Below are positions 23,369 through 37,400 of a stretch of 64,000 nucleotides of DNA, in pieces (the stretch's first letter is position 1; every line of letters begins with the position of its first letter). The DNA is from Plotosus lineatus. Its lineage: Eukaryota > Chordata > Actinopteri > Siluriformes > Plotosidae. The position numbers and the translations under genes are program-made. Where the stretch lies: contig CM045750.1 of NCBI GenBank assembly GCA_024760905.1, forward strand, positions 17,461,919 through 17,525,918. Reading direction: 5' to 3'. The notes beneath the pieces were generated by a model. The model made no database searches. It was not told where the DNA came from and saw only the letters and a program-made list of their open reading frames with translations.

Positions 23369-24542
23369 ATGTCACCGGTTGTATATTTGTTCCTTCACAG
23401 CCCCCTCATCCCTTAGATTAGATTTCTCCTTTCTCATTACCAGCCTTAATAGACCCCTCCGACCTCATCCCAGCTTGAGATATTATCTGAGTCCTATAAT
23501 TAATTAACTATAGCGCAAATATTATAGATTATTAAAAATAGCATAACTAATAGTGTAATATCTCAAGCTGTCGAGTTTAATAGTCAACATTGTCTTGGCC
23601 TCCCTTATCAGTAGGAGACACCCGGTCAGAATATTGATTTCTGGTCATTTTAACCATCATCTGCCACCATGATGGGGAATTGTCAGGTTTTTACCTCTCC
23701 GAGCTCATTTAAAATCGTTAGATTGTGGCCAGTGCCTTGACTAAAGGCTGTCTTTTTCTTAGAGCCTTTTTAACAGTACAATATTTTATCTGCAGAGTAA
23801 AATGACAGGGGATGTTACTGTAGAAATGTCCCTGTAAAGCAAGAATGGCAGTGCTGTGTTAAAGAGCACAGAGATGCCTGACACCATGGACCATTTGGTG
23901 GAGACTGTGTAGAAAAATATGTTTCATTCCTACCATTTATGATCAGGTCTGATGGGTGAACAGGTATTCATGGTCTCTTCTCTTGCACTACTTCATCAAT
24001 AAAGTGCAAAAAAAACAAAAAAAACAAACAAGTGGATCTGGGTTAAGATTCCTTTCTCCTGGGAAGCAAAAGAGAACACTGCCTGTGGATGGACAGGACA
24101 GTATTTGAGCCTCTGACTGTAATTATGATTCATTAGTGTGAGCAGATTAATTCAATAATCAGGGGGTTCAGGGTCGCACATTAACCTGAATTAAGCTCAT
24201 TAATGGTGCAGACACATCTCCCCTGCTGATTCGAGTCCAGACTGGATCCCAGGTCCAAGCCTGCATGCTTGTTGTCTTGTTTTCCATGATGGCACACAGA
24301 GGGTTTACAAACTCGTGTCTATTTGTATTTATTTTACTGAAGAGACATCTCTGAGTGAAGTGATCTGTCTCGTATTGTTTGAAGGTGTGTGTGAGTTTAA
24401 ATAACCTACAAAAATACTCTTCTGATATTACTCTTACTTAAACCAATCTGATCACTTCGATTATAGCATTGATTTTGTCCACGTGACCTTGTTGTATCAG
24501 CTTTGATTTAAGTGATTAAAGGTAAAATAGGAATGAGTGCTA

Positions 24543-24545
<3 letters not shown>
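23030..24545. other. Mostly non-repetitive block upstream of nkx1.1, candidate regulatory DNA
   Basis: Apart from CT/TG microsatellites (23300-23364) no repeat is seen. 23440-23760 and 24110-24240 are dense in homeodomain-type cores (ATAATTAATTAAC, GATTAATTCAATAATC, GCTCATTAATGG). Could be enhancers of nkx1.1; not demonstrable from one sequence. Confidence 0.35.

Positions 24546-24586
<41 letters not shown>
24546..24586. repeat. (GT)n microsatellite
   Basis: About 20 GT units. Confidence 0.95.
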
Positions 24587-24587
<1 letters not shown>

Positions 24588-24589
24588 CA

Positions 24590-25167
24590 AGGTATTATTT
24601 GATCATTATGCACATAATTAAATGATAAGTGTCCTGGTCAATCTTTGTTGTCAGTATCCGGGATGTTATTCCTATAGTGACGTAATGCAGCTCACTACGT
24701 CACTTTAGTATATACACAAGAGTTTTGCATGTAAATTATCGCGTGTAAATCATTTTAATTTCACTGAATATGGAAAACAATGAGGAATTTTCCAACTACC
24801 ACAGCCGGACACCAAAAATAAATCTTTTTGGCTTTTTTTTTTTTTTTTTTACATGACTGTCTAAATTTGGACTTACGTAATGTATACGTAATGATTTAAT
24901 GACTTCTACGTAATGATTTAAAAATAGAAAAACTCTTACAGGATATGTAGGGCAAGAATATCATAATAAATTAACTTTTAATAATACATGTTCTCTGGCT
25001 ATAATTGAAGGGTGTACAGCATTTATAGACCTCAATCATAAATGATACACTTTTTATAATATTAATGAAAAAAGAAATCTTTATGAATTGCCACTTCTTT
25101 TTATATTTGATATATTTGATGAAATTGCTGGGGTGTTTTTTTAGGCTGCTGCTTGCACACACGCATA

Positions 25168-25199
<32 letters not shown>

Positions 25200-25915
25200 A
25201 CAATAAGGCAAAGTTTAGGCTATATATTAGTTGAAGTAGGGAACAGCCTTTAAAGTGATTGTCTGACTACTTTGAGGATCTGATTAAGAGCTAATAGGTG
25301 TTAAATTAAAGCTTGGACGCTGCTTGACGTCACTGATGCTTCACTGAAGAGCGTCGTGTCGCAGCTCCCGTGGGTTTGTTCATGATGGGATAATCATGTT
25401 CATCCCGACTAAAATTACAGCTGATTGTTTTACCCATTATTTTGCCCAACTTTTAATTTCTTTCTCCCTCAGGATCATTGCACTCGGTAATTGCAAAGAA
25501 CTGACCTTGTATGTGTCACTCACTCGACCTAGAAATCCAATTCCGCAAAACTTTGCATGGCGATTTTGCCCATATTAGACTATATTCTTTGTAGATGTGT
25601 TGCTTTGAAAAGTTAATGTAATTTTAATCATGAATTTTAGCAGCATGTTAATGGGATATCCCACGAGGAATTTCAAGAAAGTCTGTTTAATTACTTAATG
25701 GCCACATCATTATTTGTATTGAAATGGATTGGTGTTGACTTGGCGCTGTTTTCAGAACCCAGGAACACAGTGCTATGAATCGTGCAAGATTTTCATCTAT
25801 AAAAAGTGTATAGTTTACAGAAAACTATTAAAATCGTGTAATCTGGTAAAATATCATTCTGATTGATTGGCAGCTGTTTGTTTAAACTGGAAACCAGTGC
25901 CAACTATTTAATCCT

Positions 25916-25967
<52 letters not shown>

Positions 25968-26247
25968 CTGTTTTGTTTTTGGCCCTTTTTTCCCCTCGTG
26001 GATTTATCGTGGAACAATCATTATCCTATAACCTGAAACGCGATCTAAAGGCGCGGGCGGGAGGACGGAAGGGGAAAAATAAGCCTATTTAGTGACTTTC
26101 CAGTCCAATGGTCTCAACGTTGAAAGTGAGCTGACAGCTGCGTATATCAACGGCCCACATCATCGCTCACGCGCCGCTCGCCTCCGCCGCTTCTCACGGC
26201 CGCAGACGGAGATAATAGGCTATTAGAGGCGCGGGATTAATTTGTAG
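24590..26247. other. Upstream flank of nkx1.1
   Basis: AT-rich, no transposon recognised; (AC)n(AG)n at 25160-25199 and (TA)n at 25918-25964. Becomes GC- and CpG-rich from about 26040, marking the promoter-side CpG island. Confidence 0.5.
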
Positions 26248-26288
26248 CCAATTACCGCTCACAGTAGAATATGAATACATAAATAAGG
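26248..26288 (+). promoter_or_regulatory. nkx1-1: Likely core promoter of nkx1.1: CCAAT box and TATA-like box
   Basis: CCAAT lies at 26248-26252 and a TATA-like CATAAATAAGG at 26278-26288, about 440-480 bp before the ATG, at the edge of a GC-rich, CpG-rich block (26040-26330). The spacing suits initiation near 26310. The start site is inferred from motifs alone. Confidence 0.45.
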
Positions 26289-26380
26289 CGGAGCGCTTGC
26301 GCGCGGGTTCCAGAGGGGTGAGAGGAGAATAGAGAGGAGGGGTGAGAGAGGAAACGGACGCACAGGCGGGACATACACGT

Positions 26381-26438
26381 GGGGAGGGAGAGGGGGAGGG
26401 GGGGGGGGGGAAGGGGGAACTCCAGGGGGGGAGGGGTT
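26381..26438 (+). repeat. G-rich tract, possible G-quadruplex
   Basis: A run of G blocks (GGGG, GGG, GGGGG, then a G13 block, GGGGG, GGGGGGG, GGGG) separated by 1-7 bases on the + strand, in the probable leader of nkx1.1. Four or more G3+ runs with short loops meet the usual quadruplex pattern on the sense strand. Confidence 0.7.
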
Positions 26439-26452
26439 GTTAAAACCCCCTC

Positions 26453-26475
26453 AAAAAAAAAAAAAAAAAAAAAAA
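26453..26475 (+). repeat. A23 homopolymer in the nkx1.1 leader
   Basis: Twenty-three consecutive A. It is complementary to the T28 run at 26622-26649 and lies between the G-rich tract and the start-stop uORF. Confidence 0.9.
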
Positions 26476-26550
26476 GAATCGGAGTGGAAAGATCAGCAGC
26501 ATCCAGCCGACATCTGTCCAGTCCAACACACGCCGCTGAACAGGATCCAG

Positions 26551-26621
26551 ATGTAAAGCGCGCGCGCTCCGTGCACAACTCAGAGTGGAGAATCTAGGAC
26601 TCGGAAAAATATCTACAAACA

Positions 26622-26654
<33 letters not shown>

Positions 26655-26690
26655 TATAACCGGTATGTTTTAATGCAGATACGTTTCTAG
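26551..26690 (+). promoter_or_regulatory. Three upstream ORFs in the probable nkx1.1 leader
   Basis: All AUGs between the likely start site and the main ATG are followed closely by stops: ATGTAA at 26551-26556 (start followed directly by stop), ATGTTTTAA at 26665-26673, and an overlapping ATG at 26673 that stops with TAG at 26688-26690 after five codons. None reads into the main frame. They matter only if transcription begins upstream of 26551, as the promoter motifs suggest. Confidence 0.5.
26622..26649 (+). repeat. T28 homopolymer in the nkx1.1 leader
   Basis: Twenty-eight consecutive T, 16 bp before the second upstream ATG. The length is likely to vary between alleles or through sequencing error. 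Confidence 0.9.
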
Positions 26691-26724
26691 TGTGGGGGGG
26701 GGGAGGAAAAAAAAAAAGAAAAGA

Positions 26725-29222
<2,498 letters not shown>

Positions 29223-29324
29223 ACCCACTTCGGTTCTGTAAATAGGCTCGGAACAGTTCAGATCCCAGAGGAATGTGTTCTCATCTCAGAGGCTTCCCTT
29301 CTCTACAGCATCACAGAAAACGTG

Positions 29325-29355
<31 letters not shown>

Positions 29356-29783
29356 CCCGACGTGAACTGCCGATGCGCTCGAGCGCGTGACGGACTCGCC
29401 CCGACGCACAAACTCACAACTTCACTCCGAATCCCCACAAATCTTATTCCGGTCTCTCGAGACACGTGTTCAATCGAAGCACGGAAAATGTGAGCTTGTT
29501 TTTGGTTTGTTTGTTTGTTTGTTTTTCCTGGCTCAGACTGTAAATATGATCATGAATATATGTTAGGCACTATTTTGACTGCAGAAAATAATAATCAGTG
29601 GAAATAATAATAATAATAATAATAATAATTAAAAAATGTATCCAAACCATGGATGAACATGCTCAATTAAAATAATTGTGCAAATTAATCGCGAAATGTT
29701 TATCTAAAATTTTTTAAATGTTTAGGGTTATTTATTTCAGAAATTTACATGAGATTTCCATTGTTTGGTTTGAAAAGAATTTA

Positions 29784-29789
29784 AATAAA
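29784..29789 (+). terminator. nkx1-1: Candidate polyadenylation signal of nkx1.1
   Basis: AATAAA about 560 bp after the stop, followed by a T-rich stretch. The 3' UTR before it holds an A29 run (29325-29353) and an (AAT)n run near 29605. Weaker ATTAAA copies occur near 29628 and 29667, so the end is uncertain. Confidence 0.4.
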
Positions 29790-30110
29790 ACTTTTTTTTT
29801 TAAAGATGAGGCATTCAGAAGTAATTTCTCTAAAATCTACACAATTTATAACGGGGATTATCGAATAATACATTTAGACATTATTATATTTCAGTTATTA
29901 CCCAGTATTTATAATAATAATAATAATAAAAATAAATTGATACTGTGTGGTATAACTTTACGCGTGTGACGCAAAACTAATCAACTAGCCGATCAATAGT
30001 TTAACATAAAATGTGCAAACACACATATTGTATATTATACAAGATAAAAGTTTCTCAGCCTTCACAGCAACGAATTTCGATTTTGAATAAAAACCTAATT
30101 TGAAAATGAC

Positions 30111-30171
30111 CCCTCGCCCCTCCCCCTCCTCCCCCCCGCCCCTCCCCCCCCCCGCCCACGGATTTCCCCCC
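30111..30171. repeat. C-rich tract between the two genes
   Basis: Blocks of C3-C10 with single T or G breaks. The - strand (sense for uvssa) is G-rich, so a quadruplex could form just beyond the 3' end of either gene. Confidence 0.7.
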
Positions 30172-30910
30172 AACAAACTTTAGTGTCGAACGAAAATGTA
30201 AAATGTTTGGAATACTGGCTATATTCAATTCACTTTCATTTAAAGTTATTTATTGTTGGAATACTAAAAAAATTAAAAAAAAAGTAATTTCATTAAAGGC
30301 ACACAACAAGAAATCATTTTAAATGTCCACACTGATTTTTTTTTGGATAAACCTCGATTCCTGCAACATCAATAATCTTTTTTTTTTTTTTTTTAGTCCA
30401 CAGACTGCCCAAAGATTTATACTATTCATGTAGTAAAAAATTATTAAAAATTATTAAAATAAATTGTGCTTTTTTAAAAACATTTTTAAGGGGAATAAAT
30501 AATTATTTAAAATACAGTAAACTGTGATGGACAGGTTACAAACCATCATCTGAACACTTATCAACTCTTTAATTGATCTTGGTCAGCAGTCTTATTCTGT
30601 TCATTTATTCAAAAGGGGAATTCTTCTCATGCAATAAAATATAAAACAGCAAAAAGGTTCAAAGATTTTCATTAAACTACAAAACTTTGTAACTGTTGCA
30701 TTGCATTAACATGTGCAGCTGATCCAGTCCGCAAAATAAGAAATCAGAAAACTACTGGATTAACTTTGTTGGGTTGTTTAAATTTATTATTTATTGAATG
30801 AAACAGTTTTTTTTTTTTCCGGATTCCATGGATTCAAATCGAGGATGTGTTTCAAACATGTTAGATTTGGCTCACATGTGCTGGAACTATAATTAATAGA
30901 ATAAATTACA

Positions 30911-30916
30911 TTTATT
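30911..30916 (-). terminator. uvssa: Candidate polyadenylation signal of uvssa
   Basis: TTTATT on the + strand (AATAAA on the - strand) about 500 bp past the uvssa stop. Further copies lie near 30784-30796. The choice among them is a guess. Confidence 0.3.
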
Positions 30917-31417
30917 TTCCAAATAAAACAGAGTCGCCGTTTCTTACAGCATCAAATTAAATCCATGAAATAAACTTACAGGCCTCACTGCAATTATAAA
31001 AAAACAAACAAAAAAAAACCACTATCTAGTACAAACACCAAAAAAGTTTCATGGTATTTTTTTTTTCTTTAAAAGAACAAGATGTAAAAATAGACATTTA
31101 AAAATATTAAATGCAATTTAAATAAACAGTGCAAGTTACTCATTAAAACCCTTCATATATAAAAAGTATAAAAATCATGCAAATAAAAAAGGTCCGTTTT
31201 AAGAGTTACCGTTTGTGGGAAAAATCAGAAATGAACCGCATCAGCTTTTGACAGTCTGATAAACAAAATATCCCCAGAATTACTGATGACTTATTGCAGC
31301 ACAATAAACCCCCCCACGGTTCAATCTTATTTATATGCACATGCTCAGAAATAGCTTATTTTCACACTCGAGTTTGGCTGAGATTCCAGTTCTATAGACG
31401 GAGGAATATCCAGAGTT

Positions 31418-31511
31418 TCATTTCAATGCGTAGTTAAACTGGTTGAAAAATTTCTCATGCTTCCTCTTGTCGATTTTGCTCATCACGTCTGCGACACGTC
31501 TCATGGAGCTC
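31418..31511 (-). CDS. uvssa: uvssa coding exon 13 and stop
   Basis: Starts after GATTGCAG|GAGCTCC and ends at TGA (31418-31420). It codes [20 protein letters not shown] and [10 protein letters not shown], matching the human C-terminus KKHEKFSNQFNYALN. Confidence 0.94.
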
Positions 31512-32748
31512 CTGCAATCACACAGGTTTCACTTTTAAAGACTTTGAATCCCATTCAGAGTGCATTACACACGGATCATTCTATACACCATCCGATTTAT
31601 ATCAGATGCACATGTGCATTAAACCGAGAGATTTTATATTGGACGACTCGGACAGTTGCTTACTTATTAAAGACCTTCTGTTCGAGCCTCGACCGAGACG
31701 TATTCGTCATTTGTTTGAGGTCCGTGAGATTGGGATGTTTCCTTTTCTTTCCTTTTCCCTTCCCAGCCTTTTGACCCTTTCCATAGCTTTTCGAGGAGCC
31801 CAGATCCTCGCCTGTCGCTGCTTCGATCTCCCTCATGAGCTCCGGATCGCGCCAGTCTAAGCAGAAGAGACAGGAAATCACATCCTGATACAATACATAC
31901 CAAATACATTATATATAAAATATATCATGTCAACCAAATTTAGAGACAAATTATTCAAATTAAAATCAATTATACTGAAACTAATCAACATGAGATGGGC
32001 ACATTTTCTGTTCACAGCCAAAGTTGGTTTGCTTCTTTGTTGGCGTCTAATTTACAGCTCAGTCCTCCAGTCAGAAACCCGAAGCGTCCAAAACCTACAC
32101 ACTATTCTTAAACAACGCTTCAGATTTATTCTTAAGAAAATACTAATGTATGACTGCCTTGAGATTCCTAAAAATAAAATAAAAAATTAATTCCAGTGAT
32201 TCTGTTGCTAAGGCGATCGAGGTCTATGGATGTGGAAACGCCGCAACCCAAATCTGGAGAATGTGAAGAAGAGAGAAAAGCCCGGTTATTAAATTACACT
32301 GCAGAAAGAAAAACAGCACAGAGACAACCGCTCTGTCAACACTTCATGCCTCCTCCAGCTGTGTTAGGAAGCCTGGAGTTGTCATCCAACACACACACAC
32401 GCACGCACGCACGCACACACACACACGTGACAGCTGCAGTCATTTTATCCAAATCACTGGTTTAATCACAAACTAGAGTAAATGTATGATGCGGATCTTT
32501 GTGATCTAATTTACTTTGGAAAGTGCACCAGACCAGGATATATTATCTTATGACTCAAACAAAAAAAAACCAAACAAACAAAAGAAACAATAAATAAATA
32601 AATCAGTACTAAAACAGTCTCTACATGACTTGCTGGAAAATACATTTCACGGCTCGGTATCCAATAAACATCCAAAAATTTACAATCTAATAAAATATTT
32701 TCATTTATCTGATTGTAATTACGGTATATATATATATATATATATTTA

Positions 32749-32800
<52 letters not shown>

Positions 32801-32813
32801 CGTGCACACATAT

Positions 32814-32849
<36 letters not shown>

Positions 32850-34417
32850 AGAGATAGAGAGAGAATGTGTTCAAAATAATGTGTGAAAGTGTTGAACAAA
32901 TAATCAGTGTGATTAAAAAGTGTATAAAGCTCAAAATCCTTATACTGTATCTTTTATTTCCAAAACACACACTGTAAACACTGTTTGTGAGAACTGCTGC
33001 ACATCTGTGTTGCATGGAGTCGACCAGCTTCTGGCACCTGTCAGCAGGTATTCCAGCTGTGTAAATAGGCCCTGACACCATATTATCAGAAACATCCCCA
33101 TATCATGATGCTTGCGCCGTAATGTCTCACTGTCTTCACTGTACTGTGGCTTGAATTCAGTGTTTTGGGTCGTCTGACAAACTGTCTCCAGCCACTAGAC
33201 CCAAAAAGAACAATCTTACTTTCATCAGTCCACACACTGTGGTGCCGTTTCTCTTTTGGCCAATCAGTGTGCTCTTTGGCAAATTATACCATCTTCAGTA
33301 CGTGTTTTTTTGTTTTTTTTTCCCCCAGCAGTGGGACTTTTTGTGGCTTCTTCTTGTTGATAGTTTGGCTTCACACAGGCGTCTTCTAATCGTAACAGAA
33401 CTCACAGGTAACTTAGACCTTCTTTGATCTTCCTGAAGCCGATTGTTGAGTCTTTTCCCTTCAGGCTCTTCCTCGATCCATTCGAATGGTAGTCTTTCCA
33501 CCGTCTTCCACATCTTTCAGGTTTCGGTTGCCATTTTGAAGCATTTGGGATCATCTTAGCTGAGCAGCCCATTATTTTTCTTCACATCTTTATATGTTTT
33601 CCCCTCTCCAACCAACATTCTAATTAACACACGCTGTTCTTCTGAACAATGTCTGGAACGGGAACGACCCATTTTCCTCAGACTTTCAGAAAGAATTCTA
33701 TAACCAGCATGTACAACATTTACGACTTTGCTTTCTTAAATAAGGACAAATGATTGGCACCTGCTTTTCAAAGAATGAATGAATGACATCACTAATTGAA
33801 CTCACAATCAGCAGCATGCAGGTCATCACTGCTGGGTCTGTTGGATTCTATTACTCTACTACACCTGCTTGCCTGCCAGTAAATTATTTTCTAAGTAGAA
33901 ATATATACAAGTGTGTGTGTGTATGTATATACATATACATTTCTATACACACCCAATTACACACACACATACAACAGGACCTGCACAAGATATACCAAAT
34001 TATGAAAAACTGAACCAAGCAGAGGCTCCGTCATCACATAATCATCCTCAGAAAATCTTTATGAATGAATCTCATGTCTCATTCTGCTTAGAAGTACAGA
34101 TAACTTTATAGGACCAGATGGAGGAATATTATCAAAAGAAAAATCAAGATTTTTCCATTTCTCCAAATTTAGTCCAAAAAGGGAAGAAAAAAGTTTAATA
34201 ATCAAATTTGACCATTTTTATTAAAATGTTTTTATTGTCCCTATTTATTGTGAGTTGAGTCAAACACAGCAATCTGAAAATGCCCATTTCAAGGCACTGA
34301 AGTAGAAATCAATGGTCCAGCAGGGAAGCTGTTGGTTGGTAAGGGAACTGATAGACCTCCGTCTGCGCCAGAAGCTCACTGGCATCATATGAAAGCAGGC
34401 TAGGGGGAGGGTGTGTG

Positions 34418-34454
<37 letters not shown>

Positions 34455-37400
34455 CTGTGGTTATCGTAAGGACCGTGGTGTAGATGGGCATTGGGCATGA
34501 TGGAGTTGAGGTGGGGGATCGATAGTGTACTTGGTTACAAAAGATGCTATTTCACAAGCCAGTGGTCAGTAGGCATCAGAAGTCAGCTGTCTCAGATACC
34601 TGTTTGTTAACAAGTCAGTGCGGTCAGAGAAAAGCACATCCGACGCTCCACTGACAGCACGGAGCCGCGGCTTAATTGGCTTTTAGCGCCCAACTCAGCC
34701 AAAGAGAAATCGAGAGAGTGTCTGCTGTTGAGAAAAAGGGGCAGAGCGAGATGCGGCCTATCCTATTATCAGGGTATTAATGATTACTGGGATTTCATCA
34801 GTTCATCTTTTCCAGGAGTGGCCCTCCCCTTCAATGCCCCGTGATTTGTCTTTTATCTACTCAATGCGTGCCATGAGGAAGCAGTGGCGGTAATAGGTGT
34901 TTAGGATTTGGCCTGGTTACAGAAGGATTTGAGGACACTGGAACAGCCCACTCCAAACTCTATTGCTTTTCCTGCATTAAAAATGACATCAGTTCTCACG
35001 GTCTGAGTCAATAAAACATTATTTGAGTTGGAGCCATAACTTGGGTTCAACATTTCAAAAATAATGCTTTTCTTCCCAAATAACCACGGGAGACTTTTTG
35101 TTTGAGAAAGTTCATTCTGAAAAATAATTTGAAACAAGGGTGTTTAAAACTCCTCAGATACAAGTTATAATCTATTTATCATTTTGCCATTAATGCTTTC
35201 CTAAGTCTAAAATATACAGCTATGAAAAAAATACTACAAGATGATTTGTATTCCGGATCCCCACTAGACTCGAGGTTCCCATCGGTGAATTTAGGTACTG
35301 CCTCCTCATAAAATATTTGTGAGGCGTTTCCTTTCTTTTCAAAATAAATTATCGCGCTGATATGTTAAAATATGAAGGCATGTTTCAAATCAGCAATTTT
35401 CCCCAGAAAAATCAGCCACAGAAATAGAAAACTAGTTTTCTTTACAAAAATATCTATACGACTCACAAAGATTAGAACTTGCGAACAAGAGTTGTAAAAC
35501 ATGAGGTTAACCATCCTGTATTCTCTACACTATATGCCTCACCAAAATATCCTACTGTTAAATAAGCAATAAATCTAGGCACAAACACGGCCTGAGAGCA
35601 AAGCTCCGGACACATGCCTGTATTTACAGGTGTCCACACCTGGGTTTGCTTTCACTACCTGATTTCTGCTTCCATTCATATCACCTGTGTTGCTCGTTTA
35701 ATTATCCATTTAACAAGTTCAAGCTCTGACAAGCTTCTGATTTTGGCATTTGCTCCACCAACATTTATTAACATGTAGGTTTTACTGCCGACCTGTGTTA
35801 GATCGTTTTTTGTTTTTTCTGTGCGAGTCTGAGCAGTGGTGTATGAGCCTTTTTTGTTTTCAGTTACATTACTAAGAATTTTATTTATTTTTTTAAATTT
35901 CAACTGAGCAACATGGCATCCTTATTGGGTTCCCTGTGATGGACACTAGTTGGACATGGAACAACCAACCGAGTCACATTCCATGTCCATGGTGTGCCAC
36001 TACACACATGGTACTTCAGGTCAAATCAGTGTGGTGTGCAATAATTTTCATTTACACATTAAAGATGATATCTTAAAACTTTTTTTCACTAATTTCACTA
36101 GACTGGTTTCACTAACTAACAAATCAGCTCCTGTTTAAAGGTGATTAATTGTAGGATTAAAGAAATAAAGTGATATAACTTTTTATTTATCTTATTTGAT
36201 CAACTGAACTCATTTTGGTGGCATGTCCCATTTGTTTACAGTGATAAGGACAAGAAATATCACAGTCACCTGTCTGGTCAAGTCAGAAGTGAGAAAATTA
36301 CACAAAAAACATTTTTTGGATCATGTGTGCGAATTTTAAGATTAGCTATAATTTATTCGTTTATTTTTGTAAATGGCAGATATGTCAGAAATAGAGAATT
36401 TGAAGGACAAGTCAAGTACCTGGCTGTTCTTCTCTCCGTTTATATTCTTCCTTCTCTAGACGAGATGCATCTTCTGGATTAATTGGCCTTCCAGTCTCAT
36501 CCCGAGGAATAATTAATCCATGGAATGGACACTTGAAAACAAAACATACACAATCTGGAGAAATAACATTTTCATCATAACTGTATCAGAAGACCATGCC
36601 TCGTACTTACCTTGACTCTATCCTGGCGTTCACACAGCGAGCCGTTGGGCATCGGGGCTTTGCACTGGTGCATCACAGGTTGAAAACGCCCAGCAAAAGT
36701 AATGTACCTGGACTTCAACTGTGCAGAGAGCTCTTTGTTCTCGACCTCCTCCTCCACTTCATGAGGCACCCAGAACTGGTGCTGAGAGGTGTACCTGAGA
36801 ACCAGATACAATGTGAGGATTTCACGCTCACACAGAGTACATGGAGCATACCAAAGCTCCAAAAGAACCATCTGTTGGCTCATTTCTCGCCTTAAAAAAC
36901 CAACCAAACAAAAAACCCCACAATGCTTTTCAAATGTTATGCCCCCTGCTCTTACATTTGAGTCATTACAAAATGCAAAAGGTTTCAAATGAGCTTATAC
37001 AGACAACACTGCTCTCTAGTGGACATTAAACATGACAGAAACCTGAACATCCCTCTGCAACTGTACTATTTCCTAAAGAAGTTGATTACTGTTACTAAGG
37101 GGTAAGGGGTAAGTCTGTTGGGTTTTTACACCCGAGCCTCATGGCTCATCAGGCCGGTGCTTATCCCCGGTTTCCATAGCGTGAAGCGACCAGGAGTTCA
37201 ACTCCCCCTGGATGGGACGCTAGTCCATCGCAGGTTACCTTCCCAGTATATTTTACTGGTACCCATTTATACTGCTGGCTGAACAGAGGCACACTTGTAG
37301 TTGAGACCTTGCTCAGGGGTCTTAGCACAGTGAGGGTCTCAGTGGGATTCGAACTCACAACCTCCCGATCATGAGCACAGCACCCTAACCACTACGCCAC

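Larger units (their letters stand above)
29223..31417. other. Spacer between the convergent nkx1.1 and uvssa genes (includes both 3' UTRs)
   Basis: About 2.2 kb, AT-rich with many A and T homopolymers and no SINE or DNA transposon that I recognise, unlike the rest of the window. A C-rich tract at 30111-30171 interrupts it. It must contain both 3' UTRs. Confidence 0.8.
31857..36419 (-). other. uvssa intron 11
   Basis: 4563 bp. Holds the Tc1 remnant, microsatellites (including (GT)n at 34422-34450), a repeat near 35700-35870 that resembles 54810-54925, and a non-repetitive block at 34600-34920 with TTAATTGGC and GTATTAATGATTAC that could be regulatory. Confidence 0.8.

Noticed and set aside
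26692..26724. Extension of Nkx1.1 from a GTG at 26692
   Set aside because: Would add a Gly/Lys run coded by a G/A homopolymer; non-ATG start with no support, and a good ATG lies at 26725.
31457..31860. ORFs of 105 and 84 codons on the + strand
   Set aside because: Antisense shadows of uvssa exons 12 and 13.
36575..36610. Read-through of uvssa exon 10 past GTCAAG|GTAAGT
   Set aside because: Cys-Pro-Phe-His of the zinc motif is supplied by exon 11 across a 79-bp intron, as in other vertebrates.
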